Positions 1-9,881 are shown, counted from the stretch's first letter. The stretch is DNA of 64,000 nt from SpSt-1165 sp964391725 (GCA_964391725.1 CAYMNB010000001.1:109529-173528), one strand, 5' to 3'. Notes: a model not told the origin generated them from the sequence alone. Numbers and translations: made by a program.

Positions 1-636
1 TCCCTGGGATCCAACTACCGATTACGTGACCGCCTTCATTCTGCGCAGATCAACCGCAGTACTTTCTATTCCGCCATTATCATCGCTGCCTTGATCTTCT
101 TTGAGGTCTTTAACTTCTCCACCACCCACTATGCCCTCTCCGATTTGCTGGGTGATATGAAGTTTTTTGGCATTCGCTGGGCTACGGGCCTCTCCATTGC
201 GTTTGCCTGTATCGATTTCGCCGGTATTTCTCGGCTCTTTGCACCTGAAGAAGGTCAGGAACAGCCCCATGAGATGTGGTTCCTGTTCGGCGCCTGGCTG
301 CTGGCTGCCACCATGAACGCATCGTTAACCTGGTGGGGTGTATCGATAGCCCTCTACAATCACAGCCGGCAGAGCGCTGCCATCATCGATTCTGCCCAGA
401 TAATGCGGGTGGTTCCCCTGTTCATCGCCATTCTGGTGTGGGTCATCCGGGTATTGGTGATCGGCACCGTTTCTGTCCATGCCAGCCAGCACAGGGCTAC
501 ACCCACACTAACCCGTGGATCACAAAGAAATCCTTCTTCAGCCGGGTCAGCAACCCCTTTACGCCGTACCCGCCCTGATCCAATGTCAGCCCAACCAACA
601 CGTCCCGCCAGCCGCAGCGAAAGCCGCCGTTTCTAA
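1..636 (+). CDS. Membrane protein, 5'-truncated by window edge
   Basis: The reading frame is open from base 1 to the stop at 636, so the start lies upstream of the window. The visible roughly 211 residues contain several hydrophobic stretches (around codons 23-35, 55-70, 95-115 and 137-155) that look like transmembrane helices. The last 50 residues are rich in Pro, Ser and Arg and look like a disordered cytoplasmic tail. I do not recognise the family. A bidirectional hairpin at 712-743 closes the transcription unit. An internal TTG at 91 is unlikely to be the true start because the upstream frame is also membrane-like. Confidence 0.6.
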   Translation, partial: SLGSNYRLRDRLHSAQINRSTFYSAIIIAALIFFEVFNFSTTHYALSDLLGDMKFFGIRWATGLSIAFACIDFAGISRLFAPEEGQEQPHEMWFLFGAWLLAATMNASLTWWGVSIALYNHSRQSAAIIDSAQIMRVVPLFIAILVWVIRVLVIGTVSVHASQHRATPTLTRGSQRNPSSAGSATPLRRTRPDPMSAQPTRPASRSESRRF

Positions 637-711
637 ATCGTTCAGCCCGCTGGCAGAAATCACTTCACACACTCAAACAGCACGATAGGTCTGCCAGTGA
701 AAATCAAGATT

Positions 712-743
712 GGAGAGCATGCCATAGAATGGCCATGCTCTCC
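712..743. terminator. Bidirectional terminator hairpin
   Basis: An inverted repeat with arms GGAGAGCATG (712-721) and CATGCTCTCC (734-743) and a short loop lies between two convergent genes. The plus side is followed by TGTTTCTTT and the minus side by AATCTTGATTTT. Confidence 0.6.
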
Positions 744-760
744 TGTTTCTTTATGAAGAG

Positions 761-1156
761 CTAGTCTGCCTTCCGTTTCTTCTTATCATCATCACCCAGG
801 AAGATCGACAATACCACGCTGACCACGCTGACGATCAACCCGCCGAAGAAGGCTCCCCAGAAGGTGTCAACCTGGAAACCGAAACCGGCGATCAACCCGC
901 CCAGCCAGCCTGACATGTAGAACATGAGCGTGTTGATAAACAGGGTGAATAGCCCCAGTGTCAAGATAATCAACGGGCAGGTCAGGAGTTTTATGATCGG
1001 CTTTACCACCGCATTCACGATGCCAAAGATCAACCCCAGCACTACATAGCCATACCATTCCATCGGCGCCGCCGTGATACCGTTGCCATTCATGATCGCA
1101 ATGGCTGCGTACAGAGCCACAGAATTGATAACCAATCGAACAAAAAAGTCACGCAT
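761..1156 (-). CDS. Phage holin family (YvlD/DUF360-like) membrane protein
   Basis: The 131-residue protein has four hydrophobic helices with the pattern of the small YvlD/'phage holin family' membrane proteins: an N-terminal MRDFFVRL, a GLIFGIVNAVVKP loop and a Lys-rich C-terminal tail (DDDKKKRKAD). I chose the ATG at 1156 because AGGAGG lies 7 nt upstream, and the longer frame to 1237 would run into the neighbouring acetyltransferase gene. These proteins are chromosomal membrane proteins of unknown function. The holin label is a family name and no prophage genes surround it. It follows the GNAT gene on the same strand. Confidence 0.8.
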   Translation of the reverse strand: MRDFFVRLVINSVALYAAIAIMNGNGITAAPMEWYGYVVLGLIFGIVNAVVKPIIKLLTCPLIILTLGLFTLFINTLMFYMSGWLGGLIAGFGFQVDTFWGAFFGGLIVSVVSVVLSIFLGDDDKKKRKAD

Positions 1157-1167
1157 AATTAACCTCC

Positions 1168-2163
1168 TCAGGTTTTTTTGAACAAATCTGCTGGATATTC
1201 CATCCAAATTAACGTATTTTGCGGCAAAAAGTTGCATGCCTGAAAAGCATCCAGCCCCCTGCCAGCCGGATAATTCACCCGCAAGGTGTTATTTACTCCG
1301 AACAATCGGTTTGCAAAACCCAGCAAACTCTCCAGAACTTCATTTTCCGTTTCGCTCACTGGTATTGATAAAAAAAGCGAATGGGGATTATTCTGCGTAG
1401 GCTGATAGGTCATAATGCCAGCCAATTGATTGTTGTTGTAGGCACTGTAATGCTGCATTGCCTGGTCATTTAACAGGTAACGCTCAACAGATTTCAATAA
1501 ACCCGGAGACAGGTTCTGGGTGTCAACCCCAAAATACCATTGTACATCCACCGGGTAATTCCTTTCAAACCACTGTTGGTGTTGTTCCCAGTCCTTCCGG
1601 GGCCGCGGGATAACATGCAGGGTGATCAATTTATCGCTCTGCTCACCAATCTGGACGAAGTCCATCAACCGCCACTGGGTTCGCACCGAACGTTGTTCAA
1701 AGCCAAGGTTTTGGTAGAGATTAATAGCCGTTTGGTTAAATTCTTTCACCTGCAGCCATAGCTGATCCACCCCCTGAAATTGCGCATGGTAGATGGCTTG
1801 CTCTGTCAACAACTTTGCGATACCGCGCCGCCGGTAATCAGGATGAACAGCAACATTCGCAATCAGGTAATACCAACGTTTTTGCCACGCAAAAGGAGAA
1901 ATCGATACATTGCCGACGACCTTGCCATCTTCAATCCACACATAGCCGAACAGAGGCACACTGATCCGTTCATTAGCACCATCCAGCCAGCGTACTTGCC
2001 GTCTTCCGGCAGCGACGTTGCGCAGATAGTTTAAATACTGTTTGCCATCATGATCCATCTGGTGACCGAAACACAACTCGATCAGATCAGCCACCTGCCG
2101 GAGATCAGTGTGAACGGACATTTTTCGGATGTTGGGATGTAGCATACGTATGATTGGCGACAT
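1168..2163 (-). CDS. GNAT family N-acetyltransferase
   Basis: The 331-residue protein has a clear GNAT core in its N-terminal half. The acetyl-CoA pyrophosphate-binding motif reads VHPDYRRRGIAKLL (about residues 107-120), followed by the strand/helix segment ending NLYQNLGFE. The C-terminal half (about 180-331) is a second, weaker domain that may be a degenerate GNAT fold. The acceptor substrate cannot be told from sequence. A -10-like TACAAT ends 6 nt before the ATG at 2163, with no Shine-Dalgarno, so the gene may be leaderless. In-frame ATGs at 2145 and 2121 remain possible starts. It is divergent from nagA. Confidence 0.85.
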   Translation of the reverse strand: MSPIIRMLHPNIRKMSVHTDLRQVADLIELCFGHQMDHDGKQYLNYLRNVAAGRRQVRWLDGANERISVPLFGYVWIEDGKVVGNVSISPFAWQKRWYYLIANVAVHPDYRRRGIAKLLTEQAIYHAQFQGVDQLWLQVKEFNQTAINLYQNLGFEQRSVRTQWRLMDFVQIGEQSDKLITLHVIPRPRKDWEQHQQWFERNYPVDVQWYFGVDTQNLSPGLLKSVERYLLNDQAMQHYSAYNNNQLAGIMTYQPTQNNPHSLFLSIPVSETENEVLESLLGFANRLFGVNNTLRVNYPAGRGLDAFQACNFLPQNTLIWMEYPADLFKKT

Positions 2164-2169
2164 ATGCCC

Positions 2170-2175
2170 ATTGTA
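2170..2175 (-). promoter_or_regulatory. -10 box of GNAT gene, possible leaderless start
   Basis: The minus strand reads TACAAT, then 6 nt, then the ATG at 2163. No good -35 is seen at the usual distance (TGTAAA at 17 bp is weak). Confidence 0.4.
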
Positions 2176-2215
2176 CCGTAGAACCGCCTAATTTTACATT
2201 TCTATAGCCATTTCT

Positions 2216-2224
2216 TGATATACT
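2216..2224 (+). promoter_or_regulatory. Extended -10 promoter of nagA
   Basis: TGATATACT is an extended -10 (TGn plus TATACT), 28 nt before the nagA start. No convincing -35 box is present. Confidence 0.4.
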
Positions 2225-2252
2225 TTTAAATGAAAAAAGAAGCGAAAAGCGA

Positions 2253-3407
2253 ATGAAGACAATGATTACACTAATTCATAATGCCAGTATTTATTTACCT
2301 CATCAGATACTTAACCGTGGCTGGCTCTTAATCCGCGATGGGGCTATTGAAAAAATTGGTGTCGATGAACCGCCATTAACTGTGGAGGGCGACATCTACG
2401 ATGCCAAGGGCCGAAAGTTACTCCCCGGTTTCATTGATATTCACGTGCATGGTGCGATGGGCCATGAATCCATGGATGCCAGCCCCGATGGCCTCATCAG
2501 CATGGCGCAATACTACGCAAAGCATGGTGTTACCAGCTTCTTACCCACCACCTGGGCAGCACCCTTCGACAGCCTGCTGCCGGTGTTTGAAAACATCCGC
2601 CATGTCATGGGTATGTCATATGCAGGTGCGCAGATCTTGGGTGCGCATGTAGAAGGTCCTTTCATTCACCCTGCCAAAGCAGGCGCACAGAATCCTGATG
2701 CCATCTATCCTGCTTCGCGGACACTCATTGACCAATTGATCGCACAGGAGATTGTAAAACTGGTGACTCTTGCACCGGAAATACCAGAAAACCAGCAAAT
2801 CATCCCGCAGCTAAGGTCACAACGCATAGCAATATCCGCTGGCCATACCACCGCTACCTATGAACAAATGGAGGAAGCGGTTGCCTCAGGTGTCAGCTCC
2901 GTCACCCATACCTTTAACGCCATGCCGCCCCTGCACCACCGCGAACCGGGAGCGGTGGGCGCTGCTCTCCTGATGGACGAGCTTTCCTGCGAAGTGATCG
3001 CCGACAACATCCACCTGCATCCTGCCATCTTGAAAATGATCGCCCGCTTGAAAACTGCTGACAAAATGATCCTGGTGACCGATGCCATTCGCGGAACCGG
3101 CTTGCCCGATGGCGAGTACCCGATCGACGAACGTACCATCACCATCAAAAATGGTGAAGCCCGCCTGCCGAATGGCAGCCTGGCCGGTTCAACCCTCACC
3201 ATGGAACGCGCTTTTCGCAATATGCTGGCTGCCACAAACTGGTCAATCGAAGAACTTCTGTCGGCTGCCACGCTGACACCAGCCCGCTTGATCGGTGTGC
3301 AGGACCGCAAAGGCAGCATCGAGATCGGGAAGGACGCCGATTTGATCATCACTGACGATGACATCAACATTGCAAACACCTTCGTTGCGGGGAACCTGGT
3401 TCATTAA
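2253..3407 (+). CDS. nagA: N-acetylglucosamine-6-phosphate deacetylase
   Basis: The 384-residue amidohydrolase removes acetate from GlcNAc-6-phosphate in amino-sugar and cell-wall recycling. Metal and active-site residues are visible: HVH at 64-66, Glu134 in HVEGPF, His198 in AGHTT, His219 in THTFNAM and the catalytic Asp277 in VTDAIRGTG. The length matches bacterial NagA. No nagB or PTS gene is nearby. The stop codon overlaps the next ATG by one base (TAATG), so the downstream FAD oxidoreductase is probably translationally coupled. An ATG three codons into the frame is an alternative start. Confidence 0.95.
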   Translation: MKTMITLIHNASIYLPHQILNRGWLLIRDGAIEKIGVDEPPLTVEGDIYDAKGRKLLPGFIDIHVHGAMGHESMDASPDGLISMAQYYAKHGVTSFLPTTWAAPFDSLLPVFENIRHVMGMSYAGAQILGAHVEGPFIHPAKAGAQNPDAIYPASRTLIDQLIAQEIVKLVTLAPEIPENQQIIPQLRSQRIAISAGHTTATYEQMEEAVASGVSSVTHTFNAMPPLHHREPGAVGAALLMDELSCEVIADNIHLHPAILKMIARLKTADKMILVTDAIRGTGLPDGEYPIDERTITIKNGEARLPNGSLAGSTLTMERAFRNMLAATNWSIEELLSAATLTPARLIGVQDRKGSIEIGKDADLIITDDDINIANTFVAGNLVH

Positions 3408-4813
3408 TGGCCCTCACGGCGGCCATCATCGGCAGTGGCATTGGCGGTCTGGCAGCGGGCATCCGCCTTGTGCGGCTTGGTTATCAGGTCACTATCTATG
3501 AAGCCTTGCCGTATCCCGGCGGAAAAGCGGCAGGTATCGTCCTGGAAGGGCATGCCATTGACAGTGCTCCAACGGTGATACGTATGCCGCACTTAGTAGC
3601 ACAGGTATTGAAAGCTGGCGGTAAGTCTCTGGCCGAGATTGAACAGGCAACTTTGTTGCAAACGCATTATCGTATCTTTAAAACACCCCACCATTGGCTC
3701 GATATTGAGAATAATCGGGCAAACACCACCAATAATATCGCCCAATTTTCTTCTATAGATGCCAATCGCTATGATGAGTTTGTAGAACGCGCCAATTTTC
3801 TATACCAGCAGTCTTTTGACACATCACCCGAGCAAAACAGTGAAAAATCTTCGGTCTTTGCTTCTTTGAAACATAAAGCAGCATCCGCTGTCTCCACTGG
3901 CTCTTTAATGCAGGAAGTCCAGTCGTACTTTTCTGATGACTTCATCCAGCAAGCTTTTTCTTTCTACCCGTTGTTCTACGGCCGCAATCCATATGATGAC
4001 AATCCCCAATCCTTGCTTCTCCATGCAATCGAACAGCAATGGGGCATTTTGTCGGTGAAGGATGGCTTGAAAACAATCATTGCTGAGATGGTGGAGATAT
4101 TCAACGATCTCGGCGGTAAAATTGTGTTAAATTCACCGGTTGAGCAAATTACGCTGGAAAAAGGAAAGGCAGTAAGCCTGCGCCTCTCCTCTGGGTTGCC
4201 GAAAACATACGATGCCATCATCAGTAACTTAAGTCCTTATGCAACCCAACAATTACTTGATCGATCATCAATGCCTCAAACGCCCAACCGCAGGGTGAGC
4301 AGTTCTTTCTTTTTGCTGCACATCGTTCATGACGCCGCTGTCGATCATCTCTCCCTGCATAACATTCTGACTACACATACTTATAAAGACACCATGCAAT
4401 TATTATTCAGCAAACAGCGAATACCGCAAGACCCATGGTTATACCTATACAATCCTGAAACTGACAATGAATCATTGCGATCCTTACTGGTTCTAACCCC
4501 TGTTCCCAACCTGACGGCAGAGATTGATTGGCACAAAGAAGTCTTCCGGTTTCGCAACACCATCGTGAAAAAAATGGAATCCTACCTGCCCAGTTTTTCC
4601 AATCACATCATCTATGAAAAGGCCACCACCCCGCTCCAATTCAGGGAACAATACGAACTGCCGGCTGGCAGTATCCTCTTCCCGCCGGTTAAGGCTGCTT
4701 ATGACAACCTGTATTATGTCGGCGATAACACCTGGAACGGCCTGGGCATGATCGCCGCCCTCAGTTCGGCGGAGCAGGTTGTGAAAGAAATCGCTGCCCA
4801 GAATCCAATCTGA
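3407..4813 (+). CDS. Phytoene desaturase-like FAD-dependent oxidoreductase
   Basis: The 468-residue protein opens with a Rossmann dinucleotide motif, IGSGIGGLAAGIRL (about 8-21), then the YEALPYPGGKA segment typical of the CrtI/amine-oxidase superfamily. It closes with the FAD-binding YYVGDNTWNGLGMIAAL block near residues 437-453. This architecture fits carotenoid desaturases and their uncharacterised homologues. No phytoene synthase or other carotenoid gene is in the window, so the substrate is open. It is coupled to nagA by a one-base overlap, although I see no metabolic link between the two. Confidence 0.8.
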   Translation: MALTAAIIGSGIGGLAAGIRLVRLGYQVTIYEALPYPGGKAAGIVLEGHAIDSAPTVIRMPHLVAQVLKAGGKSLAEIEQATLLQTHYRIFKTPHHWLDIENNRANTTNNIAQFSSIDANRYDEFVERANFLYQQSFDTSPEQNSEKSSVFASLKHKAASAVSTGSLMQEVQSYFSDDFIQQAFSFYPLFYGRNPYDDNPQSLLLHAIEQQWGILSVKDGLKTIIAEMVEIFNDLGGKIVLNSPVEQITLEKGKAVSLRLSSGLPKTYDAIISNLSPYATQQLLDRSSMPQTPNRRVSSSFFLLHIVHDAAVDHLSLHNILTTHTYKDTMQLLFSKQRIPQDPWLYLYNPETDNESLRSLLVLTPVPNLTAEIDWHKEVFRFRNTIVKKMESYLPSFSNHIIYEKATTPLQFREQYELPAGSILFPPVKAAYDNLYYVGDNTWNGLGMIAALSSAEQVVKEIAAQNPI

Positions 4814-4838
4814 AGCATACAATAGAGAATGGTATAAT
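4810..4838 (+). promoter_or_regulatory. Promoter of glyQS
   Basis: An extended -10, TGG TATAAT, lies at 4830-4838, with a weak -35 CTGAAG at 4810-4815 (17-bp spacing). The leader to the ATG at 4904 is about 60 nt. Confidence 0.5.
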
Positions 4839-4903
4839 TTTTTGACTTCCTGCACCAGACAGGGTACGGGATTGTGATTCGATGTTGAAGGAGCGAACGA
4901 GCA

Positions 4904-7897
4904 ATGAATGAAGCCATGAACTTCCAGAATATCATCCTCGAACTGCAGAGGTTTTGGGGATCCCACGGATGTATGATCGCCCAACCTTACTACACCCAGG
5001 TTGGGGCTGGCACCTATAATCCTGCCACCTATTTGCGGGTTTTGGGACCTGAACCCTGGAATGTCGGCTACGTAGAACCTTCAATTCGCCCCGACGATGG
5101 ACGCTATGGCGAGAATCCAAACCGCCTCCAGCAGCACTTTCAATTCCAAGTCATCTTAAAACCAGATCCCGGCAATCCGCAAGAATTATATCTTCAGTCA
5201 TTACTCGCCATTGGCATCGATCCCGCCCATCACGATATCCGATTTGTGGAAGACAATTGGACCTCCCCCGCCTTAGGCGCCTGGGGGTTGGGCTGGGAAG
5301 TCTGGCTTGATGGCCAGGAGATCACCCAATTCACTTATTTTCAACAGGCAGGCGGTATTGTACTCGATCCGGTCTCGGTAGAAATTACCTATGGCCTTGA
5401 ACGCATTGCTATGGTGCTGCAGAATGTCCGTAATTTCCGTGACATCAACTTCAATGACCAGCGCACCTATGGTGACCTGTTCCTGCAGGCTGAAATCGAA
5501 CACAGCACCTACTACTTTGACACAGCCAATGTAGATCATATCCGAAAAATGTATGACCTGTTTGAAGCCGAAGCAGATGTATGCCTTAAAAAGGGGTTGG
5601 TTTTGCCTGCCCATGACAATGTCCTTAAATGCAGTCACACCTTCAACATCCTTGACACGCGCGGTGCCATTGGTGTCACTGAACGGCAACATTTCTTTGG
5701 CCGCATGCGCGACCTGTCACGCCGTGTGGCAGAAGCCTATCTGGCGCAGCGTGAAGGTATGGGATTTCCCTGGCTTTCTACTTCACGGCAAGAAAAACAC
5801 GCCTCGCAAAGCCCGATCAATGACACCCAAACCAGTCAGTCGGCTGATTTCATCCTTGAGATTGGCACCGAAGAATTACCCGCTGAAGACCTGCGCTCTG
5901 CCCTGGCGCAAACCCAAACCCTGACTGATGAGATGATGAAAAATGCCCGCCTTGGTTTCTCCTCGCTGAAAGTCGAAGGTACACCTCGCAGGATCGTTGT
6001 CCGCATCTATGATTTAGCCGCCCAGCAGGAAGATGAGGAGCTGCTGGTCAAGGGCCCTCCCGCCAAAGTCGCTTTTGACAACGATGGCAAACCCACCAAA
6101 GCCGCCATCGGGTTTGCTCGCGGCAAAAATATTCCGATCGAATCACTCGAACCGCAGGAAATAGATGGCGGCGTGTATGCTGTGGCAACCATCCACCAAA
6201 CCGGCAAACCCGCAGCAGAAGTTCTGCCGCCCCTGCTTGAAACCTTAATTGACAGCATCAAATTCACCAAATCCATGCGCTGGAACGCCAGCAACAAGGC
6301 TTTTTCGAGGCCGGTGCGCTGGCTGCTTTGCCTGCACGGTACCCAAGTCATCCCCTGTTCTTTTGCGGGCTGCCAATCAGCCCGCAGCACCCGTGGATTG
6401 CGTTTTAGTGAAAACGAATACCAGCAAGTAGCCAGTATAGAAGAGTATGATTCCTTTGTCCGGGAACAGGGCATCATTTTAGATCCTGCCAAACGCAAAG
6501 AAACCATCCGGCAGCAAGTAGCAGTCCTGCTCGACTCCCTTGATGCTTTGCCGGAAATCGACAATGCTTTGCTTGAGGAAGTCACCAACCTGGTGGAAAA
6601 ACCCACCGCCTTCATCGGCAGATTTGAAGAAGCCTCCCTGGCACTCCCGCCTGAGGTATTAATCTCAGTGATGAAGAAACACCAACGCTATTTCCCGGTG
6701 AAAGACGGCAACAAACGCCTTATGAATGCCTTCATCGCTGTTCGTAACGGCAGTGATGAAAACATCGCCTCCGTGGTCGATGGCAATGAACAGGTCGTTC
6801 GTGCGCGCTTTGCTGATGCCGCCTTCTTCATTACAGAGGACTGTAAGGAATCGCTGGAATCCTACTTGCCTGCACTCGAAAAGTTAACCTTCCAGCTCAA
6901 GTTAGGCTCCATGCTTGATAAAACCCGCCGCATCGAATCGATCGCCGAAACCCTGATTGCACATATTCCTGGGGCTGAGACGCATAGAGAGGTCATTCAA
7001 AGAGCTTCTCACCTTTGTAAAGCTGACCTGGTAACCCAGATGGTGATTGAAATGACTTCGCTGCAAGGCATCATGGGCCGCTATTACGCCCTTCATTCGG
7101 GCGAAACACAAGAGGTGGCAACTGCCATTTACGAGCACTACCTGCCAACCAGTCAGGGTGGCGACGTTGCAGCAAGTATTGCTGGCAAAGTGATTGGCCT
7201 GGCTGACAAGCTGGATTCGCTGGTGGGGTTGTTTGCCGCAGGCCTGGCCCCCACTGGCACCAAAGACCCCTTCGCCTTGCGCCGCTCTGCTATCACCCTG
7301 ATCCAGACCTTGATCGAAACTGACACATCGCTGGATTTGAGCAAAGCCATTGACATTGCAGCCAGCAGGCAACCGATCGAAGTAACCGCCGAAGTCAAAG
7401 AACAGGTAGCTGCTTTTATTGCAGGACGTTTGAAGAACTACCTGCTTGAGGCCGGCATCCGTTACGATGTTGTGGACGCCATCCTTGCCGCCCAGACCAA
7501 TGATCCGGCTGGCGCCTATCAATCTTGCCTGGCCTTGGGCCGCTGGACATCTCATGACAACTGGCAAGAAATCCTGCCCGCCTATTCCCGCTGTGTGCGC
7601 ATCACCCGTGGTATCGGCGAAGTGTACAATCTGGATGAAAACAGGTTGGCAGAAGCAGCAGAACACCAACTATTTGCCGCTCTACAGCAGGCTGAAAAGG
7701 TTGTTGCCGAACAACCCACCGTCGATGGCTTTTTTACCGCCCTTCTGGCAATGGTTCCCCACATCAACCAGTTTTTCGACAGCGTGCTGGTGATGGACGA
7801 AGACATGACTGTCCGCAGTAACCGGCTTGCCTTATTGCAGCACATCAGCCAGCTGACTGAAAACATCATGGTCCTTTCTTATATGGAGGGTTTTTAA
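4904..7897 (+). CDS. glyS: Glycyl-tRNA synthetase, fused alpha and beta chains
   Basis: The 997-residue protein joins both chains of the bacterial alpha2beta2 glycyl-tRNA synthetase. Residues 1 to about 295 are the catalytic GlyQ chain (FQNIILELQRFWGSHGC, the QHHFQFQV-like QQHFQFQV strand, and ERQHFFGRMRDL). A short linker is followed from about residue 312 by GlyS, starting FILEIGTEELPAEDLR and ending in a helical anticodon-binding region. It charges tRNA-Gly in the cytoplasm. Such fusions are known in chlamydiae and some other phyla. AAGGAG lies about 7 nt before the start, and dnaG follows after 73 bp. Confidence 0.96.
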   Translation: MNEAMNFQNIILELQRFWGSHGCMIAQPYYTQVGAGTYNPATYLRVLGPEPWNVGYVEPSIRPDDGRYGENPNRLQQHFQFQVILKPDPGNPQELYLQSLLAIGIDPAHHDIRFVEDNWTSPALGAWGLGWEVWLDGQEITQFTYFQQAGGIVLDPVSVEITYGLERIAMVLQNVRNFRDINFNDQRTYGDLFLQAEIEHSTYYFDTANVDHIRKMYDLFEAEADVCLKKGLVLPAHDNVLKCSHTFNILDTRGAIGVTERQHFFGRMRDLSRRVAEAYLAQREGMGFPWLSTSRQEKHASQSPINDTQTSQSADFILEIGTEELPAEDLRSALAQTQTLTDEMMKNARLGFSSLKVEGTPRRIVVRIYDLAAQQEDEELLVKGPPAKVAFDNDGKPTKAAIGFARGKNIPIESLEPQEIDGGVYAVATIHQTGKPAAEVLPPLLETLIDSIKFTKSMRWNASNKAFSRPVRWLLCLHGTQVIPCSFAGCQSARSTRGLRFSENEYQQVASIEEYDSFVREQGIILDPAKRKETIRQQVAVLLDSLDALPEIDNALLEEVTNLVEKPTAFIGRFEEASLALPPEVLISVMKKHQRYFPVKDGNKRLMNAFIAVRNGSDENIASVVDGNEQVVRARFADAAFFITEDCKESLESYLPALEKLTFQLKLGSMLDKTRRIESIAETLIAHIPGAETHREVIQRASHLCKADLVTQMVIEMTSLQGIMGRYYALHSGETQEVATAIYEHYLPTSQGGDVAASIAGKVIGLADKLDSLVGLFAAGLAPTGTKDPFALRRSAITLIQTLIETDTSLDLSKAIDIAASRQPIEVTAEVKEQVAAFIAGRLKNYLLEAGIRYDVVDAILAAQTNDPAGAYQSCLALGRWTSHDNWQEILPAYSRCVRITRGIGEVYNLDENRLAEAAEHQLFAALQQAEKVVAEQPTVDGFFTALLAMVPHINQFFDSVLVMDEDMTVRSNRLALLQHISQLTENIMVLSYMEGF

Positions 7898-7970
7898 GAG
7901 ATTTTCTGTTTATGGGGCAATTCGATTACAATCTAAATGTACCATTCACCCAAGGGAGCCAACCGAGTAG

Positions 7971-9881
7971 ATGAGCACCGTTGATGAGATCAAAGATCGA
8001 CTGAACATTGTCGATGTCATATCTGAGAATGTCAAATTACGGCGTTCTGGTTCTTCCTATTCCGGCTTCTGCCCGTTCCACGATAACAAACGCACCCCGG
8101 CTCTGGCAGTCTTCGCTGAAACCGGCACCTGGCATTGTTTTGGCTGCGGCGAAGGCGGTGATGTATTCTCCTACCTGATGAAGCGTGAAGGCTGGGATTT
8201 TCGTGAAACCCTCGAATACCTCGCCAAGCGCACCGGTGTGCAACTGGAAGCCCCCAGCCCCCAGCAAAAAGAGCAGCAGGAAGTGTATGCCAACCAGCGA
8301 GATCTGCTGGAAGCAGCGGTTTTGTACTTCCAACATGCTTTGTTGAACACCAATGAGGGTGCCCAGGCAAAGGCTTACCTCACCGACCGCGGCGTGTCTG
8401 ACCAATCCATTCAACAATTCGGCCTGGGTTTTGCCCCTGATGCCTGGGACGGCCTTATGACCCACTTCAAGAACCAGGGATACGATCTGGAGACCTTGCA
8501 GGAAGTCGGGTTGGTGACCTACAACCAGGACCGCGGCAGCCATTATGATCGTTTCCGCAACCGCCTCATGTTTCCCATTCGCGATGCCCGCGGCAGAATG
8601 ACCGGCTTTGGCGCCCGCACGCTTGACCCGGAGGGCATCCCCAAGTATCTGAATTCACCGCAAACTGACTTATTCAACAAAGGCAATCTCCTGTACGGCC
8701 TCGACCTTGCGCGCCGCGCCATCCGCGAAAAAGACCAGGTTGTGATCGTGGAAGGTTACCTGGATGTCATTGTTCCTTTCCAGGCAGGATTTGAAAATAT
8801 CGTCTCCCCCATGGGAACAGCCCTCAGCCCGCATCATCTGCGCATACTGAAAAATATGACCCAGAATATCGTGCTTGCCCTTGACCCGGATGCCGCTGGA
8901 GAAAAAGCCACCATGCGCGGTCTGGATGTCGCCCGTGAAACCCTCGACCATGAACAGGAAATGGTCTTTGATGCACGTGGATTATTGCGTTATGAAGCCC
9001 GTCTGCAAGCCGATATCCGCGTGGTGCAGCTGCCAGAAGGGCTTGACCCGGACGAAATCATCCTGCGCAACCCTGAAGAGTGGCAGCAGTTGATTGACAA
9101 AGCCAGGCCGATTGTCATCCATGTGATGGAAACGCTGGCAAGCGAACAGGACATCACAGATCCAAAAATTAAAGGAAAAATCGCCGCCCAGGTGCTGCCG
9201 CTCATCGAAGATGTCGCCAACCCGGTTGAACGCGAAGATTACCGCCAGCGCCTCGCGCGATTATTGCAGGTGGATGAACGTTCCCTGATCTCAACTGCCC
9301 CGCCAACCCAAAGCCGCACACGTTGGTCACGACGGCAACCTTCACCCTCGCAAGTGGTGGCTTCCAAACAAGAACTCCCCCAAAAAGACGGCACACTACC
9401 TAATCAACTGGAGAAGCACAGCCTGCAGTTGTTGCTGCGTAACCCCGAAGCATTGATTCAATTGGATCGCTGGCTGCAAACCCATCACCTCCCACGCCTT
9501 TCGCCCGATGATTTCCACGAGATCATTCATCAACGTATCGCCGATCTGATCCAACGGTCGTTGGTGCAGGACGAAATAGAACCCGACCTCTTTATCGAGA
9601 ATGAATTGGAAGAAGACGAAGTGCTGCAGCCTGTTGTCGCAGCCATGATGGTTGAGTTCAGCCTTGGTGAACCCTCACCACGGCAACTTCTGACCAATCT
9701 GATCAGAACCTTCACCCGTTTACGCATGTACTACAGCACCCAATACCTGAATCAACTCAAATTCTTGATGCAAGAGGTAGAAAATACCGAAAATTATAAG
9801 GATTTTCAGCAGACACTGTTGCAAGAAACGGTAAAAAAGAGTCGTCTTGACAAAGCTTTTCGCGAAAATATCATCATCTAA
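7971..9881 (+). CDS. dnaG: DNA primase
   Basis: The 636-residue primase makes RNA primers at the replication fork. The N-terminal CHC2 zinc finger is visible (FCPFHDN and WHCFGCGEGGD, about residues 34-65). The Toprim domain carries VVIVEGYLD and LALDPDAAGE (about 257-310). The C-terminal third, after a Ser/Arg/Gln-rich linker near residue 445, is the helicase-binding region. It precedes rpoD as in the classical macromolecular synthesis operon, but rpsU is absent. GGGAG lies about 12 nt before the ATG. Confidence 0.95.
   Translation: MSTVDEIKDRLNIVDVISENVKLRRSGSSYSGFCPFHDNKRTPALAVFAETGTWHCFGCGEGGDVFSYLMKREGWDFRETLEYLAKRTGVQLEAPSPQQKEQQEVYANQRDLLEAAVLYFQHALLNTNEGAQAKAYLTDRGVSDQSIQQFGLGFAPDAWDGLMTHFKNQGYDLETLQEVGLVTYNQDRGSHYDRFRNRLMFPIRDARGRMTGFGARTLDPEGIPKYLNSPQTDLFNKGNLLYGLDLARRAIREKDQVVIVEGYLDVIVPFQAGFENIVSPMGTALSPHHLRILKNMTQNIVLALDPDAAGEKATMRGLDVARETLDHEQEMVFDARGLLRYEARLQADIRVVQLPEGLDPDEIILRNPEEWQQLIDKARPIVIHVMETLASEQDITDPKIKGKIAAQVLPLIEDVANPVEREDYRQRLARLLQVDERSLISTAPPTQSRTRWSRRQPSPSQVVASKQELPQKDGTLPNQLEKHSLQLLLRNPEALIQLDRWLQTHHLPRLSPDDFHEIIHQRIADLIQRSLVQDEIEPDLFIENELEEDEVLQPVVAAMMVEFSLGEPSPRQLLTNLIRTFTRLRMYYSTQYLNQLKFLMQEVENTENYKDFQQTLLQETVKKSRLDKAFRENIII

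Noticed and set aside
761..1156. 'Holin' as a sign of a prophage
   Set aside because: The family name is historical. No capsid, lysis or integrase gene surrounds it, and neighbours are housekeeping.
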